DNA of 45,548 nucleotides from UBA9647 sp049522195 (GCA_049522195.1 JBEKOB010000032.1:1-45548); one strand, 5' to 3'. Shown: positions 15,682 through 24,744, counted from the stretch's first letter. Numbers and translations are program-made. Notes: generated by a model from the letters alone, not told the origin.

Positions 15682-17121
15682 TCAGTCGCCCCGATTGATC
15701 TCGATCAGCGCCTGATGGATAATGTGAAGTCCATCATCGATTTCGTTTCTTGAAACGTTTAACGGCGGTCGGAAACGAATCGACCGATCGCCGCAGCCGA
15801 TGAGGATGAGCCCCTCTTCGTACGCCTTGCTTCGAAGCTGATCTCTGTTCTGGGCTTCATCAAGATCGATGGCACAGAGGAGACCGCGTCCGCGGGCGTT
15901 CGACACCAGGCCTGGAAATTCCTGCTGGAGACCTTCCAGTTTCCCCAACAAATGCGCTCCGACATCAAAGGAGTTCTGGACCAACTTCTCTTCGTGGATG
16001 ATCTCCAGGATCCGCTGAAAGCGCACCATGTCAACCAGATTCCCGCCAAATGTGGAATTGATCCTGCTTGGCTTGTGAAATACGTTTTCGAGAACATCAT
16101 CGATCCGCTTGCTGCACATAAACCCGCATATCTGTGTCTTCTTGCCGAACACCAGCAGGTCAGGCTTCACGAAATATTCGTGCGCCCACATCTTTCCCGT
16201 GATGCCCATCCCCGTCTGCACCTCGTCGAATATCAGAAGGATGTCGCTCTCATCGCAGATGGTGCGGAGCTGGACGAAGAACTCCTTTCTGAAATGGTTA
16301 TCCCCCCCTTCGCACTGGATCGGCTCGATGATCATCGCCGCTATGTCATCAGGGTTGTTGATGATCGCCTGTTTGATCTGCTGGATCGCCACCGCTTCAG
16401 CCTTCTGGACGTGAGCCAGATGTTCCTTGTTCAGCGGGAACTCGATCACCGGGTTGTGGATGCGGGGCCAGCGGAATTTCGGGAAGTAGTTGGTCTTCGT
16501 CGGATCCGTGTTCGTGAGGGAGAGCGTGTAACCGCTCCGGCCATGAAACGCTCTTCGGAAGTGAATCACCTGCCGACCGCGTTCCTCCGTATACCCTTTG
16601 ATGAAGTTCTTGCGGACCTTCCAGTCAAATGCGGTTTTAATCGCATTCTCGACAGCAAGCGCGCCGCCATCTACAAAGAAGACGTACGGAAGATACTCAG
16701 GCTGTGCGATCTGCGCAAATGTCTCGACGAACTCTGCCATCTCGACCGTATAGGCATCCGAATTTGAAACCTTGTTTACTGCAACGTAGCCGAGCTTTTC
16801 GAGGAATTCGGGTGAGGTGAGCTTCGGATGGTTCAATCCTACCGAGCCGGAGGCAAAGAAGGTGAAGAAATCGAGGTATCGTTTGTTATACCTCGAATCG
16901 AACACATAGGATCCCTGACTTCGCTTGAGATCGACAATCAGATCGAAGCCGTCCACGAGCATGTGCTTTGCAAGCGTGGAGTGGACCTCGGTTGGAGAGA
17001 TCTTGATTGGGTTTTTAGTCGTTGGCTTCTCCTCGTTCTGGACGGAGTCTGCCTTCGTCAGCGTGGCAGCCTGAGTCTTGGTTACTGCCCGCTCAGGATT
17101 TGCAGTCAATGTATCTGGCAT
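15682..17121 (-). CDS. lat: L-lysine 6-transaminase
   Basis: A class III PLP aminotransferase that moves the epsilon-amino group of lysine to 2-oxoglutarate. It yields allysine, which cyclises to piperideine-6-carboxylate, plus glutamate. The 479 residues include ISPTEVHSTLAKHMLVDGFD at 41-60, the PLP-phosphate region FHGRSGYT near 193, the aspartate D299 of IFDEVQTG, and the PLP lysine in VFGKKTQICG (K327/K328), a hallmark of lysine 6-aminotransferases. The first 40 residues are a polar, low-complexity extension. An aldehyde dehydrogenase gene lies 134 bases upstream. The pair suggests lysine catabolism to 2-aminoadipate. In actinomycetes the same enzyme feeds beta-lactam synthesis, but no such genes are here. 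Confidence 0.9.
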   Translation of the reverse strand: MPDTLTANPERAVTKTQAATLTKADSVQNEEKPTTKNPIKISPTEVHSTLAKHMLVDGFDLIVDLKRSQGSYVFDSRYNKRYLDFFTFFASGSVGLNHPKLTSPEFLEKLGYVAVNKVSNSDAYTVEMAEFVETFAQIAQPEYLPYVFFVDGGALAVENAIKTAFDWKVRKNFIKGYTEERGRQVIHFRRAFHGRSGYTLSLTNTDPTKTNYFPKFRWPRIHNPVIEFPLNKEHLAHVQKAEAVAIQQIKQAIINNPDDIAAMIIEPIQCEGGDNHFRKEFFVQLRTICDESDILLIFDEVQTGMGITGKMWAHEYFVKPDLLVFGKKTQICGFMCSKRIDDVLENVFHKPSRINSTFGGNLVDMVRFQRILEIIHEEKLVQNSFDVGAHLLGKLEGLQQEFPGLVSNARGRGLLCAIDLDEAQNRDQLRSKAYEEGLILIGCGDRSIRFRPPLNVSRNEIDDGLHIIHQALIEINRGD

Positions 17122-17255
17122 AAGTCACCATGGGGTTCTGTTCAATTGTGGTTGTCGTTGTTTGGCGCATCGATCCCCACAAGAATTCAGAAGAACTCCT
17201 GGTGCTCATACATTGATACGATATACCGGCGGCCGTTCATTGGCTGCTTCTGCGC

Positions 17256-18749
17256 TTATTTCTCGACATTGTCGATTTGGGCTCGCTGGAGCGTGCCGCT
17301 GTAGTCAACGTAGACTGTTTTCCATTCACTGAAGAACTCGTAGACCGTCCAGCCCCCTTCGCGGTGACCATTGCCGGTCTCCTTGACGCCTCCGAACGGC
17401 ATATGTGCCTCAGCTCCAATCGTCGGGCTGTTCACGTAGGTGATGCCTGCCTTGATGTCACGGATCGCCGTGTATGCATTGTTGATGTTTTGCGTGTAAA
17501 TGGAGGAAGAGAGCCCGTATGTGGTGTTGTTCGACACTTCAATCGCTTCGGCCAGTGACTTCACCTTTATGACGGAAAGCACAGGGCCAAAGATCTCCTC
17601 TTTGGCCACGCGCATCGTCGGTTTCACATCACCGAGCACCGTCGGTTCATAGAACCAACCACTTGCAAGGCCATCACCCTGAGCGGGCTTTCCCCCACAC
17701 AGGAGTTTTGCCCCTTCGCCTGTCCCAATTTTCACATATTCATCAACTGTTTCCCGTTGCTTCTTGTTCACACATGGACCGACATCGACATTCTCTTTCA
17801 AGCCATCGCCAACGCGCAGTTTCTTCGCATGGTCAACCACCATCGATACGAATTTGTCATACACTTTCTCATGGATGATAAGACGGCTCGTCGCGGTGCA
17901 GCGCTGACCTGTTGTGCCAAATGCCCCCCAGAGAACGCCTTCAAGTGCCAAATCCAGGTTCGCATCATCCATGACGATCTGAGCGTTCTTGCCTCCGAGT
18001 TCTAGAGACACCCGTTTGAGCGTCTTGCTGGCGATTTCAGAGATCTTTTTCCCGACGACCGTTGATCCGGTGAAGCTCACAAGGTCCACATCTGGATGCT
18101 CAACGAGTGCCATGCCAACCTCTGAGCCGCCGCCATGCACGATGTTGATGACTCCCGGCGGAACACCGGCTTCGAGAAGAATCTCCACAAGCGTTGTTGC
18201 CGTCGCAGGAGTATCGGAAGCCGCCTTGAATACAATTGTGTTCCCGCACACAAGGGCCGGAAAAATCTTCCACGTCGGGATGGCCATTGGGAAGTTCCAG
18301 GGAGTGATGATGGCAGCCACACCAATGGGCACCCGCATTGCCATGTTGAACTTATTGGGCAATTCGGATGGCACCGTATGGCCGAACAGCCGTCGTCCCT
18401 CCGAAGCGGCATAGTACGCAGTATCGATTCCTTCCTGCACATCACCGCGGGTCTCGAGAAGGACTTTCCCCATCTCCCGTGTCATTTGTTTCGCAATCTC
18501 GTCCTTCCGGGCTGTCATGATATCACCAACCTTCTTCAGGATATCGCCGCGCTTCGGGGCAGGCACAAGGCGCCACGATTCAAACGCCCAGCGCGCCGCC
18601 TTCACCGCCTCGTTGACTTCTTCCTTACCGGACAACGGAAATGTTCCAACCACTTCATCCCAGTTCGCAGGATTACGGTTCTCGAACGTCTTCCCTGATT
18701 TTGCATCAACCCACTTGCCATCGATATAGTTCTGAAATTTCTTAGACAT
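17256..18749 (-). CDS. Aldehyde dehydrogenase, probable aminoadipate-semialdehyde type
   Basis: A 497-residue NAD(P)-dependent aldehyde dehydrogenase, full length. Asn152 (ITPWNFP), Lys175 (TIVFKAAS), the glutamate E250 (SLELGGKNA) and the nucleophilic cysteine C284 (TGQRCTATSR) are all in place. The sequence style fits the ALDH7/AmaB or glyceraldehyde/semialdehyde groups. With lat immediately downstream, oxidation of allysine (2-aminoadipate 6-semialdehyde) to 2-aminoadipate is the best inference, but substrate cannot be fixed from sequence. GTGGAG lies before the ATG. It follows purB by 15 bases and probably shares its transcript. I see no riboswitch-like structure in the 134-base gap to lat. 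Confidence 0.88.
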   Translation of the reverse strand: MSKKFQNYIDGKWVDAKSGKTFENRNPANWDEVVGTFPLSGKEEVNEAVKAARWAFESWRLVPAPKRGDILKKVGDIMTARKDEIAKQMTREMGKVLLETRGDVQEGIDTAYYAASEGRRLFGHTVPSELPNKFNMAMRVPIGVAAIITPWNFPMAIPTWKIFPALVCGNTIVFKAASDTPATATTLVEILLEAGVPPGVINIVHGGGSEVGMALVEHPDVDLVSFTGSTVVGKKISEIASKTLKRVSLELGGKNAQIVMDDANLDLALEGVLWGAFGTTGQRCTATSRLIIHEKVYDKFVSMVVDHAKKLRVGDGLKENVDVGPCVNKKQRETVDEYVKIGTGEGAKLLCGGKPAQGDGLASGWFYEPTVLGDVKPTMRVAKEEIFGPVLSVIKVKSLAEAIEVSNNTTYGLSSSIYTQNINNAYTAIRDIKAGITYVNSPTIGAEAHMPFGGVKETGNGHREGGWTVYEFFSEWKTVYVDYSGTLQRAQIDNVEK

Positions 18750-18764
18750 AGGGTAACTCCACTT

Positions 18765-20060
18765 TCATTCTATTCCTACCTGGTGAAATATGTAATCAAC
18801 ATTCTTGAGACTTCGGGTCGGATCAAAGAGCCGATCCAGCTCCTGACTCGATACAAACTTCTTCACCTCTTCCCGCTGTTCGAGCAAGCTTCGAAAGCTC
18901 TCCTTGTTCTTCCAAACCTTCATCGCCTCTTCCTGCACGATGCGGTACGCATCCTCTCTCTTCATCCCTGCCTTCGTCATCGCCAGAAGAACCTCCTGCG
19001 AGAAAATGAGTCCGTGTGTCCGCTCGAGATTCTCTTTCATGTTCTCCGGATAGACGAGCAATTGATCCATAATCTTCGTGAACTGCACCAGCATGTAGTC
19101 CAGCAGGATGCAGCTATCAGGAACGATGACCCGCTCCACCGACGAATGAGTAATATCCCGCTCGTGCCACAATGCCACGTTTTCGAGAGCGGCAACGGCA
19201 TTTCCGCGAAGCACGCGCGACAATCCCGCTATCCGTTCACACGTGATCGGGTTCCGTTTGTGGGGCATCGCCGACGAGCCCTTCTGCCCTTTGGAGAAGT
19301 ATTCCTCAGCTTCCAGCACTTCTGTCTTCTGAAGGTGGCGAATCTCCGTTGCGAACTTCTCCAGCGAGCTTCCGCACAGAGCCAGAGTATTCATGAACTC
19401 AGCATGGCGGTCACGTTGAAGCACCTGTGTCGAGATCGGCGCGGGCTTTAAACCAAGTTTCTCACACACGTGCCGTTCGACAGATGGATCCAGATGAGCA
19501 TAGGTGCCGACAGCTCCCGAAATTTGCCCGACAGCGACAGTCTCCCGTGCGTGCTTCATCCGATCGATATTTCGGACCGTTTCTGCATACCAAAGAGCCA
19601 GCTTGAGCCCGAAGGTGGTAGGTTCTGCGTGGATCCCGTGCGTCCGGCCGATCATCAGCGTATTCTTGAACTCTTTCGCCCGCCGGGCCAAGACTGATTT
19701 CAGTGCATCAAGATCTTTGAGAATTAAATCCGCCGACTGCACCATCTGAACGGCCAGTGCAGTATCCAGAACGTCGGATGAAGTCATCCCAAGGTGAATG
19801 AAGCGTGCCTCGGGCCCGACATATTCACCGACGTTTGTAAGGAAGGCGATGACATCGTGTTTAACTTCCTCTTCGATCTGGAGGACGCGCTCGACATTGA
19901 AGTTCGCTTTCGAGCGGATGACGTCAACCGCCTCTTTTGGAACCACACCGAGGTGCGCCTGTGCCTCGCAGGCCAGGACTTCGATCTCGAGCCAGATCCG
20001 AAACCTGTTTTCGTCTTCCCACAGTTTGCCCATTTCCGGGCGGGTATAGCGTGCTATCAC
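18765..20060 (-). CDS. purB: Adenylosuccinate lyase
   Basis: PurB cleaves fumarate from SAICAR and from adenylosuccinate, two steps of purine synthesis. The 431 residues match the bacterial short form. The opening MIARYTRPEMGKLWEDENRF is typical. The flexible signature loop GSSAMPHKRNPI is near residue 262, and the catalytic HDVIAF and TSSDV motifs are near 68 and 93. The start is GTG with GGAAGG upstream. It follows the HtrA gene by 15 bases. Confidence 0.96.
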   Translation of the reverse strand: MIARYTRPEMGKLWEDENRFRIWLEIEVLACEAQAHLGVVPKEAVDVIRSKANFNVERVLQIEEEVKHDVIAFLTNVGEYVGPEARFIHLGMTSSDVLDTALAVQMVQSADLILKDLDALKSVLARRAKEFKNTLMIGRTHGIHAEPTTFGLKLALWYAETVRNIDRMKHARETVAVGQISGAVGTYAHLDPSVERHVCEKLGLKPAPISTQVLQRDRHAEFMNTLALCGSSLEKFATEIRHLQKTEVLEAEEYFSKGQKGSSAMPHKRNPITCERIAGLSRVLRGNAVAALENVALWHERDITHSSVERVIVPDSCILLDYMLVQFTKIMDQLLVYPENMKENLERTHGLIFSQEVLLAMTKAGMKREDAYRIVQEEAMKVWKNKESFRSLLEQREEVKKFVSSQELDRLFDPTRSLKNVDYIFHQVGIE

Positions 20061-20075
20061 GTGCAGCCTTCCGGT

Positions 20076-21299
20076 CTACGGTTTCTTGCTCAACTTCAAA
20101 TCGAGGCTCATCATTTTGCGCTCTCGGAATACTTTAAGCTTCAGCACATCCCCCGCACTGGCATCTGAAAGGATGGCCGCGAAATCATCGGCGGTATTCA
20201 CCTTGGTATTGTTGGCATCCAGAATAATATCTCCCACGCGGAGATCGGCTTTTTCGGCCGGGCCGTCGTGGGCAACATCACTCACAATAATTCCTTTCAC
20301 TTCGGTCATGCCAAAATACCGAGCGACACGTGCATCAACTTCCTGGGCTTCAAACCCGGTATAGATATCACGGGTTACCTGCCCCTTCTTGCGAAGATCC
20401 GCAACGATCTTCTTGACCTTGTTCACAGGGATGGCGAATCCATATCCAACGAACGCCTGGCTGACTCCGCCCGTGAAAATCAAAGTGTTGATCCCGACGA
20501 CATCCCCGTTGCTGTTCACAAGTGGTCCGCCACTATTCCCGCCGTTAATAGCAGCATCCGTCTCGATCATCTCGCGGTACACGGCATTTCCCTGACGCCC
20601 CAAGTTCATTCCAGTCGAGCTAATGACGCCAACGGTCACTGTCGGCTTGTCATTGATTTCAAAGAGACCAAAAGGGTTCCCCAGAGCAATGGCCCACTCA
20701 CCGATGACAACGTCGTCAGAGTTGCCGAGATTTGCGAACGCCAGATCCGAGCCGTCAACTTTCAGCAACGCGATATCGCTGACCGGGTCGCCTCCGATAA
20801 GCTTTGCCTTCATCTTCTTTCCGCCAACGAAGGTGACGGTGATTTCCTTTGCATTTCCGGCAACGTGGAAATTCGTGACAATATAGCCATCCGGAGAAAT
20901 AATCACACCCGAGCCAAGATTCTGCACCTGATATCGCTGTGGTCCGATAAACTGCCGCAAGAAGGGATCATTGCCGAAGAATTGCCGGAAGGAGGGGTCG
21001 ACATTGATAAGACCCGGTTGTTCATGGATTTCCAATACATTGATGCCAACCGTTGCCGGACTGACTTTGGCGATGGCGCGCGTAATGGCATTATGGCGTG
21101 AGCCTACAACCTGATCCTGGTCATTCCCCGACTTGTCCTGAACGCGCAACGTTGTAGGAAACGCAGCATCAAATGCAGCATCTGCCTCACGGGAAGAGGC
21201 TGCGACCGACGGTTTGATTGTGTAGCCTATGCCTATCCCGATGACAAAGGGGACCGCCAGCACCAGAAGGAGTATGAAGTAGTTCTTCTTCATTGCCAT
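20076..21299 (-). CDS. HtrA/Deg family serine protease with one PDZ domain
   Basis: A periplasmic quality-control protease anchored by one N-terminal membrane segment (about residues 7-27). The trypsin-like domain keeps the catalytic triad H145 (TNFHV), D175 (SDIAL) and S256 (GGNSGGPL). One PDZ domain follows at about 310-402, so the layout is DegS-like rather than the two-PDZ DegP form. Residue 144 is Phe where most relatives have Asn. An insert with FRQFFGNDPFLRQFIGPQR at 104-122 resembles the LA-loop region of DegP/DegQ-type proteins. At 407 residues it is slightly long for DegS. It begins nine bases after the plsY-like gene and precedes purB. Confidence 0.92.
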   Translation of the reverse strand: MAMKKNYFILLLVLAVPFVIGIGIGYTIKPSVAASSREADAAFDAAFPTTLRVQDKSGNDQDQVVGSRHNAITRAIAKVSPATVGINVLEIHEQPGLINVDPSFRQFFGNDPFLRQFIGPQRYQVQNLGSGVIISPDGYIVTNFHVAGNAKEITVTFVGGKKMKAKLIGGDPVSDIALLKVDGSDLAFANLGNSDDVVIGEWAIALGNPFGLFEINDKPTVTVGVISSTGMNLGRQGNAVYREMIETDAAINGGNSGGPLVNSNGDVVGINTLIFTGGVSQAFVGYGFAIPVNKVKKIVADLRKKGQVTRDIYTGFEAQEVDARVARYFGMTEVKGIIVSDVAHDGPAEKADLRVGDIILDANNTKVNTADDFAAILSDASAGDVLKLKVFRERKMMSLDLKLSKKP

Positions 21300-21308
21300 C
21301 CAAAGGTA

Positions 21309-21950
21309 TTATGATTGTTGAGAAGTTTTGTCTGGGTGTTCTTTGGGTGAGCCTTTCCATACCTCCTGCACGACGTCGTAATGGCTCAGAAGCAGGATCA
21401 TGCTCAGAATACAGGAGAAAAAAATGAACGTCCAATGATCGAGTGACGCAGCAACGAATCCGTTGACCCATTCCCACGGAAGGGACCAGATCAGGAGCGG
21501 CGTCAGAAAGATCGCCGTAAGGTTCGCAACCAGGATGTCCCGTTTCAGGGCGACCTTGGTAACGACCCAGATCAAGCACCATATGATCGCAAAGCTGAAT
21601 CCGAGAATGAACATACCGCCGGCAGCAGTGGCAAGTCCTCTTCCCCCTTTGAACTTTGTCCAGATCGGGTAATTATGCCCGATGATTGCCCCAAACAACG
21701 CCATGCAAGCGTGGAGGAATGATTGGTGGAAGATCAATCCTGCCAACAGGACGGGAACCAATCCTTTAAGGGCATCCAACACACCCACAAGAATGCCGAC
21801 AACTTTCGAATCGGTGACGACGAACGCATTGAACCCGCCGGACCGGTGGCTGCCCGACTTCAGAATATCCACGTCAGCTTTCTTTCGGACAATCAAATAT
21901 CCAACCGGGATGGAGCCGATCAGATAACTGCCGATAAAGATCGCGAGCAT
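21309..21950 (-). CDS. Divergent PlsY-like glycerol-3-phosphate acyltransferase
   Basis: A 213-residue membrane protein of the PlsY family, with about six hydrophobic segments. PlsY transfers an acyl chain from acyl-phosphate to glycerol-3-phosphate. Motif 2 is well kept (GHNYPIWTKFKGGRGLAT). Motif 1 is altered: D-I-x(2)-S-G-S-H-R-S-G-G-F-N, where the canonical form is GSGNxGxTN as in the second copy at 23211-23903. Activity is therefore uncertain. I start it at the ATG at 21950, which aligns with the start of the other copy. The open frame continues 27 codons upstream into a structured leader. It lies between gpsA and HtrA. Confidence 0.85.
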   Translation of the reverse strand: MLAIFIGSYLIGSIPVGYLIVRKKADVDILKSGSHRSGGFNAFVVTDSKVVGILVGVLDALKGLVPVLLAGLIFHQSFLHACMALFGAIIGHNYPIWTKFKGGRGLATAAGGMFILGFSFAIIWCLIWVVTKVALKRDILVANLTAIFLTPLLIWSLPWEWVNGFVAASLDHWTFIFFSCILSMILLLSHYDVVQEVWKGSPKEHPDKTSQQS

Positions 21951-21977
21951 TTCCAACAAGCTGTCACCAGGACTTAA

Positions 21978-22021
21978 CGGCTGTCGTAACCGAATTCGTG
22001 GGAATTTACAGAAAACAGCCG
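21978..22021 (-). other. Stem-loop in the plsY-like leader
   Basis: CGGCTGT (21978-21984) pairs with ACAGCCG (22015-22021). Inside, GTA/TAC (21986-21988 with 22007-22009) and AATTC/GAATT (21993-21997 with 22002-22006) extend the structure around a four-base loop. It sits in the 187-base leader between gpsA and the plsY-like ATG. There is no T-tract after it, so it is more likely a leader or mRNA-stability element than a terminator. Confidence 0.45.
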
Positions 22022-22137
22022 CGAGAAGCAAGGAAGGCGCTTTTTAGGGGCATGTTGTGATTATCAGGAATAGAGCGGGACGAAAAACAAACTGCGGGAG
22101 GATAGATCGTTTCAGAAATGAGAAGGACCCGAATTTC

Positions 22138-23133
22138 TCACTCCCCTTTTGAATGACGGGTCATCAAGTCAATTGTGGCTAGTTGGGGATCCTTATCCTC
22201 AAAGAGAACCTGATGAACTTCGGTCATAATCGGCAAGTCGATATCGTACTTCTTCTCGAGATCGCGAACGGATCGTGCGGTTGCCACGCCTTCGGCCACC
22301 ATTGTCATCTCGTCGAGGACTTCCTTCAGTTTTCGTCCCTTCCCGATCTGTTCTCCGAGATACCTGTTACGGCTGTGGTGACTCATGCAAGTGACGATCA
22401 AATCACCCATCCCCGAAAGCCCGGCGAATGTCCTGGGCTGAGCCCCCAGCTTTACGCCGAGGCGTGTAATCTCGTAGATGCCTCGAGTCATGATTGCGGC
22501 TTTGGTGTTGTCGCCGAATCCGGCTCCGTCGCTGATGCCCGCAGCCACGGCAATCACGTTCTTAAGTGAGCCGCCTAGCTCGACGCCGCGAATGTCGTCA
22601 TTAACATAGACGCGAAAGTAGTTGGTCGTGAACGCATCCTGCACAATCTTAGAGGTCTTCTCCTTGAAGGATGCGGCGACGATGGCAGTGGGAATTTGCC
22701 TGGACACCTCTTCTGCATGGCTTGGGCCGGAGAGAATGGCGAGGTTTTCTTTTCTCTCGTGTTTGAGAACGTCAATGAGTACTTCCGACATCGTCATCAG
22801 CGTAGAATTCTCGATCCCCTTCGCTACATTGCAGATCACGGTACGCTCAAGGTCGAGATGCGCGATCTTCTGGATGACGGAACGGAGATATTGAGAGGGG
22901 ACAGCCATCACGATCATGTCCCGCTTCTCGGAGGACGCTTCGATGTCACTGGAGAACTTCAGATTCGGGGGAAGAGGGACGCCGGAGAGGAATTCAGGAT
23001 TCTCGCGTTTCTCACGCATGAGGTCCACCTGGTCCTGCGTATAACACCAGAGCGTGACGTCATGGCCATTGCCGAGTAATACCAAAGCGAGAGTTGTACC
23101 CCAGCTACCGGCTCCAAGGACAGAAACTTTCAT
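22138..23133 (-). CDS. gpsA: Glycerol-3-phosphate dehydrogenase [NAD(P)+]
   Basis: GpsA reduces dihydroxyacetone phosphate to sn-glycerol-3-phosphate, the backbone for phospholipids. The 331 residues start with the Rossmann motif VLGAGSWGTTLALVLLGNGH. The catalytic lysine lies in GGSLKNVIAVAAGISDGAGFGDNTKAAIMTRG (near 195), and LSGMGDLIVTCMSHHSRN follows. It is placed between two plsY-type genes, the enzymes that use its product, and tpiA elsewhere in the window supplies its substrate pool. Confidence 0.96.
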   Translation of the reverse strand: MKVSVLGAGSWGTTLALVLLGNGHDVTLWCYTQDQVDLMREKRENPEFLSGVPLPPNLKFSSDIEASSEKRDMIVMAVPSQYLRSVIQKIAHLDLERTVICNVAKGIENSTLMTMSEVLIDVLKHERKENLAILSGPSHAEEVSRQIPTAIVAASFKEKTSKIVQDAFTTNYFRVYVNDDIRGVELGGSLKNVIAVAAGISDGAGFGDNTKAAIMTRGIYEITRLGVKLGAQPRTFAGLSGMGDLIVTCMSHHSRNRYLGEQIGKGRKLKEVLDEMTMVAEGVATARSVRDLEKKYDIDLPIMTEVHQVLFEDKDPQLATIDLMTRHSKGE

Positions 23134-23210
23134 TGCGATGGGTACTTTTCTGGAGTGCTATGCGATCATGGGGTGGCTCAGGGCCATCGGGGGATATCGC
23201 CGTAGAGAGC

Positions 23211-23903
23211 CTACAGGCCGGTGCTGGTTTCCCGAACTTTCTTTCGAGTGAAGCTTGTGATCTTCTTCTCGGTCCCATCTATCAAACGCTTGATATTATG
23301 GCGGTGTGAGTAAACCAACAGGATGGCGACGGACAGGCTAAACACGATCAGCGTCCTGTAACTCTGGATCTCGTCCCCAAAGATGTTGTGCCGCACAAAT
23401 AATGAAACCGGGAAGGCAACGGCAGCGGCAATTGAACCCAAAGAAACATATTTATACACCAGGAACACAAGGAAAAACACGCCGATGGAGATTGCGGCTT
23501 CTGTCGGGGCGACGCCGATCAACATCCCCGCACCAGTAGCGATTCCTTTTCCCCCCTTGAAGCCTGCGAACACAGTCCATATGTGTCCGACGATAGCAGC
23601 GCCGCCGCAGATCATCTGAATGATGGTGAAATCATCAAACGGCGTCCTGTTGTAGAACGGCAGCGAAGGATCCCAGAAGAGACGCGAAATCAAGGCCGTT
23701 GCGATCACGCCTTTGGCCATATCAACACCCATGACCAACACGCCTGACTTCCACCCGAGCACGCGGAAGACATTGGTGCCACCGGCATTCCCGCTCCCCT
23801 TCGTACGGATATCGAAACCGTGCTTCCACTTTGACAGGATAATGCTCGTCGGAATGGATCCTACTATGTAACTCAGGAGAATGACGATCGCGAGATTGAT
23901 CAT
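23211..23903 (-). CDS. plsY: Glycerol-3-phosphate acyltransferase PlsY
   Basis: The first acyltransferase of phosphatidic acid synthesis, using acyl-phosphate. The 230-residue protein has about seven hydrophobic segments. The family motifs are present: motif 1 DIRTKGSGNAGGTNVFR at about residue 31, and the glycine-rich motif 2 GHIWTVFAGFKGGKGIATGAG at about 105. AAAGG lies before the ATG. It leads the plsY-gpsA-plsY-like-htrA-purB run, and a possible promoter lies at 23948-23976. It is the canonical copy; compare the altered paralogue at 21309-21950. Confidence 0.95.
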   Translation of the reverse strand: MINLAIVILLSYIVGSIPTSIILSKWKHGFDIRTKGSGNAGGTNVFRVLGWKSGVLVMGVDMAKGVIATALISRLFWDPSLPFYNRTPFDDFTIIQMICGGAAIVGHIWTVFAGFKGGKGIATGAGMLIGVAPTEAAISIGVFFLVFLVYKYVSLGSIAAAVAFPVSLFVRHNIFGDEIQSYRTLIVFSLSVAILLVYSHRHNIKRLIDGTEKKITSFTRKKVRETSTGL

Positions 23904-23947
23904 CCTTCAGGACCTTTCGTTTCTCTTGCTAAAAGCCATATGTATAA

Positions 23948-23976
23948 AATGTAGCGAGTCACTGAATGAGATGCAA
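23948..23976 (-). promoter_or_regulatory. Possible promoter of plsY
   Basis: On the minus strand TTGCAT (23971-23976), 17 bases, TACATT (23948-23953), about 45 bases before the plsY ATG. Only three and four positions match consensus, so this is tentative. The spacing and place in the 102-base gap after plsY's upstream neighbour ispD support it. Confidence 0.35.
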
Positions 23977-24005
23977 CAAAATTCAGAACGATTCCTGCTT
24001 TTCGC

Positions 24006-24725
24006 TTACATAAGGCCCTTTGTTTTCCACCGTTCAAGAATTAAACGCCCAAGGTCGATGTCTTCCTGGGTCGTAATCTTGATGTTGTCGTACGAGCCTT
24101 CAACGATCTTCACCTTGACGCCAAGGCGTTCGACGAGCCCCGATTCATCAGTTCCATAGAAACGATCCTGCTTCGCCTGTTTGAATGCTTTCATAAGAAG
24201 CGCCGCTCTGAAAGCCTGCGGCGTCTGAACAAGCCAAAGCGCATTCCGATCGAGGGTCTGGTCGAAGAACTCGCCTCCCCGTGAACGCCGGATAGTATCT
24301 TTCGGCTGGACGGCAAGAACCGCAGCCTCGTGCTCCCTGCAAGTCTTAATCAGATGCGATATCCGTTTCGATTCAATGAACGGTCGCACTCCATCATGGA
24401 CAAGGACGATATCCGTTGGTTTGAACGTGAATCGCCGCAGCGCATTAAAGACCGAGTCCTGTCTTTTCTCTCCGCCAACTGTCACCATGCTCACCTTGTG
24501 CAGCCGATAATGGGAGATGAGCGACTCCATTTCCGCGATCGACTGTTCCGGAACAGCGACAGCGATCTCGTCGATGTCCGGGCAATGTTCGAACCGCTGG
24601 AGGGTATGCACGATGATCGGCTTGTCACGGAGGACGAGGAACTGCTTCTTAACGGAGCCGCCGAGGCGTTTTCCAGAACCTGCAGCCGGAACGATAGCAA
24701 ATGCTTTCGGTCGGAGCTTTGACAT
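24006..24725 (-). CDS. ispD: 2-C-methyl-D-erythritol 4-phosphate cytidylyltransferase
   Basis: IspD joins CTP to methylerythritol phosphate, the third step of the MEP isoprenoid pathway. The 239 residues carry the CTP-binding motif VPAAGSGKRLGGSVKKQF at about 13-30 and VHDGVRPFI near 109. DESGLVERLG and the closing NIKITTQEDIDLGRLIL complete the family pattern. No IspF is attached or adjacent. A stem-loop lies between queA and this gene, and the ATG has no obvious ribosome site. Confidence 0.95.
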   Translation of the reverse strand: MSKLRPKAFAIVPAAGSGKRLGGSVKKQFLVLRDKPIIVHTLQRFEHCPDIDEIAVAVPEQSIAEMESLISHYRLHKVSMVTVGGEKRQDSVFNALRRFTFKPTDIVLVHDGVRPFIESKRISHLIKTCREHEAAVLAVQPKDTIRRSRGGEFFDQTLDRNALWLVQTPQAFRAALLMKAFKQAKQDRFYGTDESGLVERLGVKVKIVEGSYDNIKITTQEDIDLGRLILERWKTKGLM

Positions 24726-24744
24726 AAGAATGACAAGATGCGGA

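Noticed and set aside
15682..17121. Beta-lactam biosynthesis gene
   Set aside because: Lysine 6-aminotransferase is known from such clusters, but no ACV synthetase, IPNS or other antibiotic gene is nearby; catabolism is the simpler reading.
17122..17255. Possible lysine riboswitch before lat
   Set aside because: The gap is only 134 bases and I see neither the conserved lysine-riboswitch core nor a terminator hairpin.
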